Assembly: GCA_963746805.1 (NCBI GenBank)
Contig: CAVVCQ010000008.1
Location: 744,001 to 808,000, forward strand
DNA length: 64,000 bases
Direction of reading: 5' to 3'
Source: DATHTC01 sp963746805
Lineage (GTDB): Bacteria; Actinomycetota; Thermoleophilia; Gaiellales; Gaiellaceae
A model generated the notes under the pieces. The model was not told the DNA's origin and made no database searches. It worked only from the letters and a program-made list of their open reading frames with translations. Numbering within the stretch: the first letter of the stretch is position 1; every line of letters begins with the position of its first letter. Made by a program: the position numbers and the translations under genes. Shown in pieces: positions 24,617 to 33,147 of this stretch.

Positions 24617-25467
24617 CCGCGGCCGTCGAGGTCCGCGGCCTGCGCAAGGCCTACGGCGGCGTCGAGGCCGTGCGCGGAATCGACTTCACCATCGAGACCG
24701 GCGAGGTGTTCGGCCTGCTCGGCCCGAACGGCGCAGGCAAGACGACCACCGTCGAGATCCTCGAGGGCTACCGCTCGCGCGACGAGGGCGAGGTCACCGT
24801 GCTCGGCTTCGACCCGGCCCGCGGACAGCGGGCGTTCCGCGCGCGCATCGGCGTCGTCCTCCAGCAGGCCGAGCCGTTCTTCAACCTCACCGTCCACGAG
24901 ACGCACGCGATGTTCGCGCGCTACTACCCGCACCCCCGCGACGTCGACGAGACGATCCGCCTCGTCGGGCTCGAGGAGAAGCGCGACGCGCGCGCGAAGA
25001 CGCTCTCGGGCGGCCAGAAGCGGCGGCTCGACCTCGGCGTCGCGCTCGTCGGCGACCCCGACCTGATCTTCCTGGACGAGCCCACCACCGGCTTCGACCC
25101 GGCGGCCCGGCGCGCGGCCTGGGAGATGATCCGCTCGCTGCGCTCGCTCGGGAAGACGGTCCTCCTGACGACGCACTACCTCGACGAGGCGCAGCAGCTC
25201 TGCGACCGGGTCGCCGTCCTCCGCGCCGGCGAGATCGTGCGGCTCGGGACGCCCGGCGAGCTGCGCGCCGGCGGCGACGAGGCAGAGATCCGCTACATGC
25301 GCGACGGGCGCGAGGTCGTCCTCCGCACGTCCGAGCCGACGCGGACGCTCCACGAGCTGACGGCCGAGGCCATCGCCGACGGGCGCGAGCTCGAGGCGCT
25401 CGAGGTGCGCCGCCCGAGCCTCGAGGACGTCTACCTCGCCCTGCTCGACGAAGAGGACGGCGCGTGA
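24613..25467 (+). CDS. ABC-2 type exporter ATP-binding protein (DrrA/CcmA-like)
   Basis: The 284-aa ATPase has Walker A GPNGAGKTTT near residue 37, signature LSGGQKRRLDL near 135, Walker B LIFLDEPTTGFD, and switch THYLDEA. The C-terminal region after about residue 220 is the extension common in drug or lipid exporter ATPases. It pairs with the permease encoded next, overlapping by 4 nt. The substrate is unknown. Confidence 0.92.
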   Translation: MTAAVEVRGLRKAYGGVEAVRGIDFTIETGEVFGLLGPNGAGKTTTVEILEGYRSRDEGEVTVLGFDPARGQRAFRARIGVVLQQAEPFFNLTVHETHAMFARYYPHPRDVDETIRLVGLEEKRDARAKTLSGGQKRRLDLGVALVGDPDLIFLDEPTTGFDPAARRAAWEMIRSLRSLGKTVLLTTHYLDEAQQLCDRVAVLRAGEIVRLGTPGELRAGGDEAEIRYMRDGREVVLRTSEPTRTLHELTAEAIADGRELEALEVRRPSLEDVYLALLDEEDGA

Positions 25468-26210
25468 ACCTGTTCGTGCACCAGGTGCGCTCCGAGCAGC
25501 TCCTCTTCTGGCGGAGCCGCGAGGCGGCGATCTTCGTCTTCCTCTTTCCCGTGATGCTCCTGCTGCTGCTGGGCGCGGTCTACGACGGCGAGATCGACGG
25601 CCATCCCGCCTCGAGCTGGCTGCTCGTCGGGATGATCGGCTACGGCGTCGCGAACACCGCGCTCGGCGGGCTCGCGATCTTCCTCGTGCTGCGGCGCGAG
25701 GCCGGGATCCTCAAGCGCCTCCGCTCGACGCCGCTGCCCGCGCCCACGTACCTCGCCGCCGTCGTCGTGTCGACGCTCGTCGTGTTCGCGGTCCAGACCG
25801 TCGCGATCGTCGTCCTCGGGACGACGGTCTACGACGCGGAGCTGCCCGAGGCCTGGGCCTCGCTCCTCGGCGCGCTCGTGCTCGGCGCGGCGGCGTTCGC
25901 GGGGATGGGCTTCGGCCTCGCCTCGGTGATCCGCTCGCAGGAGGGCGCGTCGCCGATCGTCAACATCATCGTCCTGCCGATGGCCTTTCTCTCGGGCTCC
26001 TTCGGCGACACGGACGGCTACCCGGAGATCCTCCAGCGCGTGGCCGAGTTCCTGCCGCTGAGCCACTTCCTCGAGCTCGTGCGGGCGACGTACCTCGACG
26101 GTGACGCGCTGTGGGACATGCCCGGCCAGATCGCGGCGGTGGCGGCCTGGGGGATCATCGGCTTCGTCGTCGCGGCCACCCGTTTCCGCTGGGCCCCGGT
26201 CGAGCGTTAG
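25464..26210 (+). CDS. ABC-2 type transporter permease (DrrB-like)
   Basis: The 248-aa membrane protein has six predicted helices and the ABC-2 architecture: an N-terminal amphipathic segment (FVHQVRSEQLLFWRSREAAI), a long first helix (FVFLFPVMLLLLLGAVY), and LPMAFLSGSFGDTDGYPE before the fifth helix, the typical loop of DrrB-type permeases. It forms the exporter with the upstream ATPase. The GTG start at 25464 overlaps the ATPase stop. Confidence 0.9.
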   Translation: MNLFVHQVRSEQLLFWRSREAAIFVFLFPVMLLLLLGAVYDGEIDGHPASSWLLVGMIGYGVANTALGGLAIFLVLRREAGILKRLRSTPLPAPTYLAAVVVSTLVVFAVQTVAIVVLGTTVYDAELPEAWASLLGALVLGAAAFAGMGFGLASVIRSQEGASPIVNIIVLPMAFLSGSFGDTDGYPEILQRVAEFLPLSHFLELVRATYLDGDALWDMPGQIAAVAAWGIIGFVVAATRFRWAPVER

Positions 26211-26241
26211 ACCTTCAGAGCACCCGGGTACGCGTTCAAAC

Positions 26242-26565
26242 GTGGAAATCGACACCCTCATCGCATTCGTCTCCCCAGGCCTGGACGCCGATCCGGAGGT
26301 CCGCGTGAACTTCGGCATGTTCGCGGGCCGCGAGGCGACGCCCGCCGAGCTGGACGAGCTCGCGCACATCCTCGTCCGCGACTTCGGGCACGCGTCCGTC
26401 GTCGGCGAGCACCGGCACGAGGTCGGTCGGGAGGCCGAGGCGGCGGTGTACCAGGTGCGCGTCGAGATCCCGAACGGGGTCGACGGCGAGCGCATCGCCG
26501 CGGCGTCGGCCGCGTGGGCGATGGCCTGCGTGGACGATCGCCACGCCGAGGTCAGCGAGCTCTAG
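26242..26565 (+). CDS. Hypothetical protein
   Basis: This 107-aa acidic cytoplasmic protein starts at GTG 26242 (VEIDTLIAFV). It has no transmembrane segment and no motif I can assign. Pairs of His (GHASVVGEHRHEVG) are notable near the middle. It lies 31 nt after the exporter permease and may share its transcript. Its stop is shared with the convergent CGNR gene at CTAG. Confidence 0.55.
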   Translation: MEIDTLIAFVSPGLDADPEVRVNFGMFAGREATPAELDELAHILVRDFGHASVVGEHRHEVGREAEAAVYQVRVEIPNGVDGERIAAASAAWAMACVDDRHAEVSEL

Positions 26566-27149
26566 GCGGGGCTCGTCGCGCGCACCCGCGCGGCGTGACG
26601 CCGTGCCTTCTCGCGGTTGCCGCAGGTCGCCATCGTGCACCAGCGGCGCCGTCCGCGCGGGTCGAGGAAGAGCCAGCCGCAGCGCCTGCCCGGGCACGCG
26701 CGGATCGTTGGGCGCGGCGAGGCGATGAGGTCGCCGGCCGCGTGCGCGAAGACGAGCAGCGGCAGCTCCGGCGTCCGCGGGAACGACCATCCGTCCGGAG
26801 TGAAGCTCGCCGCGGCGGCGGCACGCTCGACCTCGGCGGCGACGTCGTCCCACGCGGCGCTCGGCGCCGGGTCGCGCAGCGTGACGTAGAGCGCGTCCCG
26901 GAACCGCAGCGCCCGCGCGTGCACGTCGGGAGCGTCGTCCGGGAGCGCGGCCGCAGCCGGCGCCGAGACGAGCCCGACCGCCCGAGCGAGCGCCACGAGG
27001 TGGCGGTAGCTCGCGAGGTACTCCTTCGGATCGCCCTCCCCCCAGCCCGCACGGGTGTTGCAGAGCTCGAGCGCGGGATGCCCGCCCAGGTCGGCGGGGA
27101 GCTCGACGCCGTCGAACAACCGGGAGTAGGCCGTCTGCTCGCTAACCAT
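26562..27149 (-). CDS. CGNR zinc-finger (ABATE domain) putative regulator
   Basis: The 195-aa protein has the N-terminal ABATE domain (GHPALELCNTRAGWG near residue 23) and the C-terminal CGNR treble-clef finger near 150-180: CPGRRCGWLF then WCTMATCGNREKARRHAAR. Members are presumed stress-responsive transcription factors. It diverges from a peptide permease gene; the ATG at 27149 lies 8 nt from a TAAGGT -10-like hexamer, suggesting leaderless transcription. It may regulate the divergent permease. Confidence 0.87.
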   Translation of the reverse strand: MVSEQTAYSRLFDGVELPADLGGHPALELCNTRAGWGEGDPKEYLASYRHLVALARAVGLVSAPAAAALPDDAPDVHARALRFRDALYVTLRDPAPSAAWDDVAAEVERAAAAASFTPDGWSFPRTPELPLLVFAHAAGDLIASPRPTIRACPGRRCGWLFLDPRGRRRWCTMATCGNREKARRHAARVRATSPA

Positions 27150-27170
27150 TGCTTGCTACCTTACCGGTTA
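27150..27170. promoter_or_regulatory. Symmetric bidirectional leaderless promoter candidate
   Basis: The 21-bp gap holds TACCTTA (27157-27163). Read rightward, TACCTT is a TAnnnT -10 hexamer 8 nt before GTG 27171. Read leftward, TAAGGT is a TAnnnT hexamer 8 nt before ATG 27149. An inverted repeat CTAACC (27142-27147)/GGTTAG (27166-27171) brackets the element and covers both start codons, so one regulator could block both directions. Confidence 0.5.
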
Positions 27171-28136
27171 GTGCTGACGTACGCACTCAGGCGCGTCCTC
27201 TGGACGATCCCGGTGCTCCTGCTGGTCGTCACGCTGCTCTTCTTCATGATGCGGTCGATCGGCGGGAGCCCCCTCCGGCGCGGCCAGCTCGTGGGGGTCT
27301 CGAACGTGTCCTGGTCGAAGTCCGCGGACTGGCGGCCGGAGTCGATCGAGCGGAACATGAATCGGGAGTTCGGCCTCGACCTGCCGTGGTACCGGCAGTA
27401 CGCGAACTACCTCGAGGCCGTGGTCCGCTTCGACTTCGGCAACACGCACAGCTACCGCGCCCTGACGGTGAACTCGATCATCGAGCGGCAGGGCAGGGTC
27501 TCGCTCGAGCTGGGCCTGCTGGCGTTCTTCCTCGCGGTCTCGGTCGGCGTGCCGCTCGGCGTGCTCGCGGCGCTCAGGAGCGGGACGACAATCGACGGCA
27601 TCACCCGCTTCGCCACGCTCGGCGCGGCCGCGACGCCCGCGTTCCTCGTCGGCTCGCTCCTCATCTGGCTCGTCGCCGTCCGCTGGAACCTCGTCCCGAC
27701 GAACGGCTGGGACTCCTGGAGCGCGAAGATCCTCCCGACCGTCACGCTCGCGCTGCTCCCGATGGCGTGGTGCGTGCGCCTCGTCCGCGGTGCGATGCTC
27801 GAGACGCTCGGCAGCGAGTACGTCCGTGCCGCCGCGGCGAAGGGCCTGCGACGCTCCCGCATCGTGTCGGTGCACGTGCTGCGCAACTCGCTCGTGCCCC
27901 TGATCAACGCGCTCGGCCCGATCGTCGGCTACCTGATCACCGGCTCGTTCGTCGTCGAGTACGTGTTCTCGATCCCGGGGATCGGGCGCTACTACACCGC
28001 CGCCGTGCTCGCCCGCGACTACCCGCTCGTGCTCGGCTTGACGGTCGTCCTCACGATCACGGTGATCGTGGCGAACCTCGTCGTCGACATCGTCCACGCC
28101 GCGCTCGACCCGCGCGTGCGCGAGCGCGTCGCCTAG
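27171..28136 (+). CDS. Orphan peptide/nickel-type ABC transporter permease (DppB-like)
   Basis: The 321-aa membrane protein is a DppB/OppB permease with six helices. Residues 1-30 (YALRRVLWTIPVLLLVVTLL) form the family N-terminal helix. ETLGSEYVRAAAAKGLRRSR is the EAA loop, and FSIPGIGRYYTAAVLARDYP is the conserved C-terminal signature. No binding protein, second permease or ATPase is adjacent, so it must use partners encoded elsewhere, possibly the peptide system at 31.5-37 kb. GTG 27171 starts with no Shine-Dalgarno. Its TAG overlaps the amylase stop at CTAG. Confidence 0.87.
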   Translation: MLTYALRRVLWTIPVLLLVVTLLFFMMRSIGGSPLRRGQLVGVSNVSWSKSADWRPESIERNMNREFGLDLPWYRQYANYLEAVVRFDFGNTHSYRALTVNSIIERQGRVSLELGLLAFFLAVSVGVPLGVLAALRSGTTIDGITRFATLGAAATPAFLVGSLLIWLVAVRWNLVPTNGWDSWSAKILPTVTLALLPMAWCVRLVRGAMLETLGSEYVRAAAAKGLRRSRIVSVHVLRNSLVPLINALGPIVGYLITGSFVVEYVFSIPGIGRYYTAAVLARDYPLVLGLTVVLTITVIVANLVVDIVHAALDPRVRERVA

Positions 28137-29773
28137 TCGAGGGCGTAGTCCAGCGAGCCGATCCGGAACCAGCCCGAGCCGTAGGCCTCCAGCGCGACGC
28201 GGTAGCGACCATCGCCGACGGCCGGGATCTCGACCGGCTCGGTGAGGCTCGACAGCGGCTCGCCGGGCCGGGCCTCGGTCGCGAACGTCACCTCGCACGC
28301 CTCCGGCGCGAAGTTGTGGAGGACGAGGAGGGCGTCGCCGCGCCAGTCGTAGCGCAGCCCGAGCACGGCAGGGTTCCGCGTCCCCAGCAGGCGCCAGTCG
28401 CCCCAACCGACCTCCGGGCACTCCTTGCGGAGCCGGATCATCCGCGTGTTCCAGCGGAGCAGCGAGTCGTCGCGCCGGCGCTGGTGCTCGACGTTCACGT
28501 GCTCGAACGCGTACGGACCGCGCGAGACCACCGGCCGGAACGGCTTCTCCGCCTTGGTGAAGCCGGCGTTGCGCTCGGCCGACCACTGCATGGGCGTGCG
28601 CACGGCGTCCCGCTGCGGCAGACGCAGGTCGTCTCCCATCCCGATCTCGTCGCCGTACCACAGCACCGGCGTCCCCGGCAGCGAGTAGAGGACGTTGAAC
28701 GCGAGCTCCACGAGGGGTCGCTCGCCGAGCATCGCCGCCAGCCGCCGCCGGATCCCGCGCCCGTACAGCTGCATCCCCTCGTCCGGCCCGAAGCGCTCGA
28801 ACACCGTCGCGCGCTGCTCCTCGGTCAGTCGGCCGAGGTCGAGCTCGTCGTGGTTGCGGAGGAAGTGCGCCCACTGGCAGCTCGGCGGCAGCTTCGCCGT
28901 GTCGCGCAGCGCCTTCTGGAGCGGCCGCGCGTCGCCGCTCGCCAGCGCGTACCAGAGGTGCTGGTTCACCCAGAAGTTGAACATCAGGTGGATGCCGTCG
29001 CCGCCGCGGAAGTAGCCCTGCACCTCCTTCGGCAGCACGTTCGCCTCGCCGAGGAGCACGGCGTCGCCGACCCGCCACTGCAGGGAGTCGCGGAGCTCCT
29101 CGAGGTACTCGAAGTGGAGCGCCGGCGGCCCCGTTCCCGTCGGCGGCTCCTCGATGATGAACGGCACCGCGTCGACGCGGAACCCGGAGACGCCGAGCTC
29201 CAGCCAGAAGCCCATGATCCGCCGGATCTCCTCGCGGACGGCCGGGTTCTGCATGTTGAGGTCGGGCTGGAAGTCGAAGAAGCGGTGGAAGTACCACTGC
29301 TTCGCCTCGGGATCGCGCGTCCACGTGGCCTGCTGGTGGCCGGGGAAGACGGTGCCCTGGCGCCAGGTCGATGGCCGCTTCTTCGACCACACGTACCAGT
29401 CGAAGCGCGGCGAGCCGGGGCCTTTGCGTGCCTCGCGGAACCACCGGTGCCGGTCGGAGGTGTGGTTGACGACGAGGTCGCAGATGACCCGGATGCCGTT
29501 GCTCCGCGCCCGGTGCACGAGCTCGACGAAATCGCCGGAGGAACCGTAACGCGGATCGACGCCGTAGAAGTCGGCGACGTCGTAGCCGTTGTCGCGGTTC
29601 GGCGACGGCTGGAACGGCGCGAGCCAGAGGACGTCGACGCCGAGGCTCTCGAGGTAGTCGAGCCGGCGCATGAGCCCTTCGAAGTCGCCGAAGCCGTCCC
29701 CGTCGGCGTCGAGGTACGTCTCGACGTCGAGGTTGTAGACGAGCGCGTTCTTGTACCAGAGGTCGGCGAGCAC
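28133..29773 (-). CDS. GH13 alpha-amylase family enzyme, trehalose synthase-like
   Basis: The 546-aa protein resembles TreS: YKNALVYNLDVETYLDADGDG near the start, DLVVNHTSDRHRWFREAR, catalytic Asp nucleophile in GFRVDAVPF, acid Glu in LLGEANVL and transition-state Asp in FLRNHDEL. A C-terminal beta domain is present. It is a divergent paralogue of the treS at 51890-53557 and lacks an attached maltokinase. It could isomerise maltose/trehalose or act as a related glucosyltransferase. The GTG at 29773 is chosen because homology begins just after it. Confidence 0.8.
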   Translation of the reverse strand: MLADLWYKNALVYNLDVETYLDADGDGFGDFEGLMRRLDYLESLGVDVLWLAPFQPSPNRDNGYDVADFYGVDPRYGSSGDFVELVHRARSNGIRVICDLVVNHTSDRHRWFREARKGPGSPRFDWYVWSKKRPSTWRQGTVFPGHQQATWTRDPEAKQWYFHRFFDFQPDLNMQNPAVREEIRRIMGFWLELGVSGFRVDAVPFIIEEPPTGTGPPALHFEYLEELRDSLQWRVGDAVLLGEANVLPKEVQGYFRGGDGIHLMFNFWVNQHLWYALASGDARPLQKALRDTAKLPPSCQWAHFLRNHDELDLGRLTEEQRATVFERFGPDEGMQLYGRGIRRRLAAMLGERPLVELAFNVLYSLPGTPVLWYGDEIGMGDDLRLPQRDAVRTPMQWSAERNAGFTKAEKPFRPVVSRGPYAFEHVNVEHQRRRDDSLLRWNTRMIRLRKECPEVGWGDWRLLGTRNPAVLGLRYDWRGDALLVLHNFAPEACEVTFATEARPGEPLSSLTEPVEIPAVGDGRYRVALEAYGSGWFRIGSLDYALD

Positions 29774-29813
29774 GCCTTGGCGTGCCCGGCGGCCCCCGAA
29801 CGCGAAACGCGGG

Positions 29814-30098
29814 CTACTCGGCCATGCGAGCGGCGACGTGGTATTTCGCGACCGAGGCGCGGCTTCCGGGCGTGTCGCCGGCGGGCATCGCGTTGAGCGC
29901 CGCATCGCCGCGCGCGTAGTCCTCCTCCGTGTCGAAGAAGAGGATCACGAGCGAGGTCTCGGCGTCGGGATCGTGCAGGACGACGATCTCCTTCGCGGGC
30001 ACGTCCTCCGGCCGACCGGAGTCCTGCATCTCGGCCTGCATCGACTCCATCCGCTCCGCGCTGACTCCTTCGAAGGTCACGACCCGTGCGAGCGCCAT
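29814..30098 (-). CDS. Small dimeric alpha-beta barrel-like protein, unknown function
   Basis: This 94-aa protein begins MALARVVTFEGVSAERMESM and has a beta-alpha-beta-beta pattern (IVVLHDPDAETSLVILFFDT) that suggests a ferredoxin-like ABM/DUF stress domain, often involved in dimerisation. No catalytic residues are obvious. GAGGAGG lies 6 nt before ATG 30098. It is a stand-alone gene between the amylase and the tRNA. Confidence 0.6.
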   Translation of the reverse strand: MALARVVTFEGVSAERMESMQAEMQDSGRPEDVPAKEIVVLHDPDAETSLVILFFDTEEDYARGDAALNAMPAGDTPGSRASVAKYHVAARMAE

Positions 30099-30167
30099 CA
30101 GATCCTCCTCGTCGATTGCGGCAAGCCTACGCCTGTCGGGAGAGGCTCTACACTGGTTGCCGCCTCG

Positions 30168-30239
30168 GCCCCCGTAGCTCAGTGGATAGAGCAGCGGTTT
30201 CCTAAACCGCGTGCGCTGGTTCGATTCCGGCCGGGGGCA
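30168..30239 (+). tRNA. tRNA-Arg (anticodon CCT)
   Basis: 72 nt fold into a complete cloverleaf: acceptor GCCCCCG/CGGGGGC, D arm GCTC-AGTGGATA-GAGC, anticodon arm GCGGT-TTCCTAA-ACCGC (anticodon CCT, reading AGG) and T arm GCTGG-TTCGATT-CCGGC, with discriminator A. CCA is not encoded (TCC follows). AGG is a rare codon in such GC-rich genomes. Confidence 0.96.
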
Positions 30240-30325
30240 TCCTCAGCCTACGACTGGGATCGCACGCAAGAGCGCATCGCCCGCCGCGTCCTGCGCTCCT
30301 CCGCGGCTGACGCCGCTCTAGACTC

Positions 30326-31462
30326 GTGGGCGTGTTCGACTACGCGGACCGGAGGCGCCGGCTCGCCGAGCAGATGCGCCAGGCCGGGATCGATCTCCTC
30401 TTCCTCCCGCCGTCGTCCGATCTCGAGTACCTCACGGGCGTCGAGCGCCTGATCCCGACGTTCGGCCAGTCGCAGTACGCGCACGGCTGGGTCGCGGGAG
30501 CGTTCTTCCGGCCCGAGCGGGAGCCCGTGTTCGTCCTGCCGCGGATGCTGACGTTGTTCGAAGTGGCCGGTGAGCTGCCGGGCGAGCTCGTCGTCGTCGG
30601 CGAGCGCGACGACGGACCTGCGCTGTTCGACGCCGCGGCGCACGGCCTCGGACCGGCGTCGACGCTCGCCGTCGGCGACCGCACCTGGGCCGAGACCATG
30701 CTCCAGCTCACGCGGGCCGTCGGGGCCGACACGGTGGTCACGGGGTCACCGCTCGTGAACGGGCTCCGGCGCACGAAGTCGCCCGAGGAGATCGCCGTGA
30801 TGGAGCGCGCCTGCGACGTGGTCGACACGACGATGGGCGCGATCGCCCCGGCGGTGCGCGAGGGCGTGACGATGCTCGAGCTCGTCGAGGAGGTCGAGCA
30901 CCTGATGCGGATCCACGGCTCGCGCGTGCCCTCGTTCACGACGCACGTCTTCACCGGGTTCGGGGAGGGGAAGAGCTCGGCAGACGACACGTACACGACG
31001 CCCGCACAGGAAGGTGACGTCGTCATGTTCGACTTCGGCGCAGTCGTGGACGGCTACTGCTCGGACTTCGGCCGCACCGTGTGCGTCGGCGAGCCGGGAG
31101 CCGAGGTCCGCGAGGCATACGAGCTCGTGCTGGCGGCGCAGGAGGCCGGGCGAGCCGCGCTACGGCCCGGCGTCCCCGCGAACGAGGTCAACGCAGCGTG
31201 CCGCCGGCCGATCGAGGAGGCCGGCTACGGCGCCGCCTTCAAGCACCGCATGGGGCACGGGATCGGCATGGACGTCCACGAGCCGCCGTTCGTCTCGGAC
31301 GAGGACGAGACGCCGCTCGAGGCCGGCATGACGTTCACCGACGAGCCGTCGATCCTCGTCGACGGCCGCTTCGGCGTTCGGATCGAGGACGTGGTCGTCT
31401 GCGAGGCCGAGGGGGGTCGCAAGCTCAACCGCTTCGCACCCGACCTCGTCGTCAACGCCTGA
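30326..31462 (+). CDS. Xaa-Pro aminopeptidase-like M24 metallopeptidase
   Basis: The 378-aa protein has an N-terminal creatinase-type domain (YADRRRRLAEQMRQAGID) and a C-terminal pita-bread domain. All five metal ligands are present: Asp in VMFDFGAVVDGY, Asp in CSDFGRT, His in MGHGIGMDVHEPPF, Glu in FTDEPSI and Glu in RIEDVVV. It would cleave N-terminal X-Pro bonds or act on a related dipeptide. GTG 30326 is used; a GTG two codons on (30332) is possible. It precedes the peptide importer on the opposite strand, with a strong bidirectional terminator between. Confidence 0.92.
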   Translation: MGVFDYADRRRRLAEQMRQAGIDLLFLPPSSDLEYLTGVERLIPTFGQSQYAHGWVAGAFFRPEREPVFVLPRMLTLFEVAGELPGELVVVGERDDGPALFDAAAHGLGPASTLAVGDRTWAETMLQLTRAVGADTVVTGSPLVNGLRRTKSPEEIAVMERACDVVDTTMGAIAPAVREGVTMLELVEEVEHLMRIHGSRVPSFTTHVFTGFGEGKSSADDTYTTPAQEGDVVMFDFGAVVDGYCSDFGRTVCVGEPGAEVREAYELVLAAQEAGRAALRPGVPANEVNAACRRPIEEAGYGAAFKHRMGHGIGMDVHEPPFVSDEDETPLEAGMTFTDEPSILVDGRFGVRIEDVVVCEAEGGRKLNRFAPDLVVNA

Positions 31463-31463
31463 G

Positions 31464-31495
31464 CCGGGGCGGCCGCGCTTCGACGGCCGCCCCGG
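31464..31495. terminator. Bidirectional hairpin terminator
   Basis: CCGGGGCGGCCG and CGGCCGCCCCGG form a perfect 12-bp stem with an 8-nt loop between the convergent stops of the M24 peptidase (31462) and the peptide-binding protein (31508). There is no U tract, which is usual for very GC-rich actinobacterial terminators. Confidence 0.75.
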
Positions 31496-31507
31496 TTCGA
31501 ACGGCGG

Positions 31508-33112
31508 CTAGCCCGCCGGCTGCGGCAGGCGGACGTCGATCGAGTAGAGCGGGTTGAACACGGCGCCCCGGAGATCGCTCGTGGCGGCGAAGACCTGGGT
31601 CGGCTGGATCAGCGGGAAGTACGGGCCCGACTGGTTCAGCCGGCGTTGGATCGCGCCGTAGATCGGCGCTCGAGCGCGGTCGCTGGTCGTGACGCGCGCC
31701 GTTGCGGCCAGCCGCTCGAGTGCCGGATCGCCGCCCTTCGGCCAGCCGACGCGCGTGCCGACGAGCTCTCCCGGCATGAAGGCGAGGTAGTCGGCGGGGT
31801 CGGGGTAGTCCGGTCCCCACAGCGACAGGCCGAATGCCATGGTCCCGCCGCGGTACTTGTCCAGCCACGTGCCGACAGGCGCGCCGGCGAGCTCGACCTT
31901 GACCCCGATGTCCTGGAGGTTCGCCTGCACGCGCTGCGCCAGCGTGGCGAACGCGACGCCGTTGATCGTGAGGTCGCTCGGGTACTCGAGCGTGAACGTC
32001 TGCCCGCCGACACCCGACGCTGCGAGCTCGCTGCGCGCACGCGTGAGGTTCCGGCTCACGGCAGCCGACGCCGGCAGCGCGCCGAGGAACATCGAGGGGA
32101 TGATCCCTCTCGCCTGGATCGCGCCGGGGCCAGCGAGCCGCACGAAGGACGGGTAATCGAGCGCGTACCGAACGGCGGTCTGGAAGCGCTTGTTCGACGT
32201 CGCAGTCGAGATCGAGGGGTTGTTGTTGGCAAACAGCCAGAACACCCAGGTCGACGGCTGCGTCCGCACCCGGACACGGCGGTTCCCGCGCAGCCCTTGC
32301 GCCTGCTGCGCGGAGAGGTCGATGGCGACCTCGTGTCGGCCGCGCTGAACGTTGATGAACTGCGTGGCGGAGACCATGTTCCGGATCACGACCCGCTCGA
32401 ACGCCGGCTTCGCTCGCCAGTACCGCGGGTTCTGGTCGAGCACGATCTGGGACGTGGTGCTGTACTGCCTCAGGACGTACGGCCCGCTTCCGGCGCCCAC
32501 CGAGGCGGGTGAGTTGAACCATCGCTCGGCCTTGTCGGTTCTGGCCGCGTTCGCCCCGTCGGTGGCGCCGTGCCTCCTCGCCAGCTTCGAGTTCACGATC
32601 CCGAGAGACGTATTCGCGACGATCGACGGGATCGCGGTATTCGGCGTCCTCGAGCGGAGCACGACTGTGTAGCGGCCGCGCGCCGAAGGCGTCACGCCCG
32701 CGAGCAGGAACGCGGGGTTGCCCTTGAGGTTGATCAGGCGCCGGAACGAGAACACGACGTCGGCGGCCGTCATCGGCGTGCCGTCGGCGAACCGGATGTC
32801 GCGGCGCAGGTCGAACGTGTACGTCCTCCCGCCTCCGGATGCCCGGTAGCCGCGAGCAGCCATCAGCACCGGACGCGAGACGTCGCCGCCTCTGAACGTG
32901 AGCAGGGTGTCGTAGACGCCGCGATCGACGATCGAGGCCGTCGGCTCGAAGGCCCGCTGCGGGTCAGACGTCCTGATCTCGAAGGAGCGATCGACGACGA
33001 GCGTGTCCTGCCCCGGCGCAGCCGACCCGGTCGAGGTCGCGTACGCCACCGTTCCCGTCGTGAGCGCGACACCTACGGCGAAGGCGATCTTGCTCCGGAC
33101 GCCGAGTGGCAT
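31508..33112 (-). CDS. Peptide ABC transporter substrate-binding protein (family 5)
   Basis: The 534-aa protein has a signal peptide (IAFAVGVALTTGTVAYATST, residues about 9-28) and the SBP_bac_5 fold: DTLVVDRSFEIRTSDPQRAF, FADGTPMTAADVVFSFRRL near residue 115, and SATSNKRFQTAVRYALDYPS-type helices near 310. It delivers oligopeptides or similar cargo to the permeases at 35.1-37 kb. An excellent Shine-Dalgarno (AAGGAGG) precedes ATG 33112. It has no lipobox Cys. It is 35 nt downstream of the ATPase, so it is the last gene of the importer operon. Confidence 0.9.
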   Translation of the reverse strand: MPLGVRSKIAFAVGVALTTGTVAYATSTGSAAPGQDTLVVDRSFEIRTSDPQRAFEPTASIVDRGVYDTLLTFRGGDVSRPVLMAARGYRASGGGRTYTFDLRRDIRFADGTPMTAADVVFSFRRLINLKGNPAFLLAGVTPSARGRYTVVLRSRTPNTAIPSIVANTSLGIVNSKLARRHGATDGANAARTDKAERWFNSPASVGAGSGPYVLRQYSTTSQIVLDQNPRYWRAKPAFERVVIRNMVSATQFINVQRGRHEVAIDLSAQQAQGLRGNRRVRVRTQPSTWVFWLFANNNPSISTATSNKRFQTAVRYALDYPSFVRLAGPGAIQARGIIPSMFLGALPASAAVSRNLTRARSELAASGVGGQTFTLEYPSDLTINGVAFATLAQRVQANLQDIGVKVELAGAPVGTWLDKYRGGTMAFGLSLWGPDYPDPADYLAFMPGELVGTRVGWPKGGDPALERLAATARVTTSDRARAPIYGAIQRRLNQSGPYFPLIQPTQVFAATSDLRGAVFNPLYSIDVRLPQPAG

Positions 33113-33147
33113 GTCGTCCTCCTTGCCTCGAAGGTGAGTGGCCGAGA

